The notes under the pieces are model-generated. The model searched no databases, had not been told where the DNA came from, and saw only the letters and a list, made by a program, of their open reading frames with translations. 5,082 bases of DNA from NCBI RefSeq assembly GCF_934754915.1, contig NZ_CAKVKB010000189.1, positions 1-5,082 of the forward strand, read 5' to 3'. Below are positions 4,940 through 5,082 of this stretch, in pieces (the stretch's first letter is position 1; every line of letters begins with the position of its first letter). A program made the translations under genes and the position numbers. The DNA is from an uncultured Clostridium sp. (GTDB taxonomy: Bacteria > Bacillota > Clostridia > Clostridiales > Clostridiaceae).

Positions 4940-5082
4940 TCACTCCTTCATTAGAAGTTCTTTTACTTTATACTTGCAGTTATCTAATATTATTTGTTCC
5001 CCTAAATTATTTGAATTATTTATAACTATTGGCCCCTGTAAATTCATAGTTATGTGTTTTACATTAGAACTTAATGTTACTG
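4940..5082 (-). CDS. fliW: Flagellar assembly factor FliW, 3' end only
   Basis: Only the last 46 full codons are in the window, ending in TGA at 4942-4940; the start lies beyond 5082. The C-terminal reading includes ITMNLQGPIVINNSNNLGEQIILDN, which matches the FliW hallmark (N-L-x-A/G-P-I-x-I-N-x-x-x-x-x-G-x-Q-hydrophobic). FliW binds either flagellin or CsrA: when unsecreted flagellin builds up it traps FliW, which frees CsrA to repress flagellin translation. The position directly before csrA is the usual one. This reading frame is too short in the window for a standard ORF cutoff, so it was translated by hand. Confidence 0.93.
   Translation of the reverse strand, partial: VTLSSNVKHITMNLQGPIVINNSNNLGEQIILDNCKYKVKELLMKE

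Overview
The window is a block of late flagellar genes from a low-GC, spore-former-like Firmicute, most probably Clostridium sensu stricto. The evidence for this is the very AT-rich DNA, strong AGGAGG-type ribosome binding sites, a short Clostridium-type flagellin ending in LQLLQ, and the fliW-csrA pair typical of Firmicutes. The species cannot be named from the sequence. Every gene lies on the minus strand, so transcription runs from high to low coordinates.

In transcription order the window holds: the 3' end of fliW (cut by the window edge at 5082), csrA, flaG, an unrecognised 95-codon gene, fliS, fliD, a small fliT-like gene, and a complete flagellin gene (hag/fliC). From fliW to the fliT-like gene the gaps are only 4 to 27 nt. 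Three stop codons touch or overlap the next Shine-Dalgarno sequence, so this looks like one translationally coupled transcript whose promoter lies beyond 5082. A 161-nt gap then precedes flagellin. It holds a SigD (sigma-28)-type promoter and a leader of about 100 nt. Flagellin ends at a clear intrinsic terminator at 108-141.

Functionally the block is the late export and filament module. FliD is the filament cap, FliS the flagellin chaperone, and the FliT-like protein a probable FliD chaperone. FlaG is a filament-associated protein. FliW and CsrA form the partner switch that ties flagellin translation to flagellin secretion. The flagellin leader carries two GGA sites suited to CsrA, one in a small hexaloop hairpin and one in the Shine-Dalgarno, so both regulators and their probable target lie within 5 kb.

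The most notable non-coding feature is a perfect 77-bp direct repeat (1-77 and 1046-1122) carrying the SigD-type promoter and an 18-bp perfect palindrome. The second copy sits just after the flagellin terminator and points out of the window. It almost certainly drives another gene beyond position 1, probably a tandem flagellin paralogue. Other points of interest are an enlarged FliD (698 aa) with a duplicated internal module, and the unknown gene between flaG and fliS. I found no mobile element, CRISPR array, RNA gene or clearly new system; the window is a mostly ordinary flagellar locus with some interesting regulatory detail.
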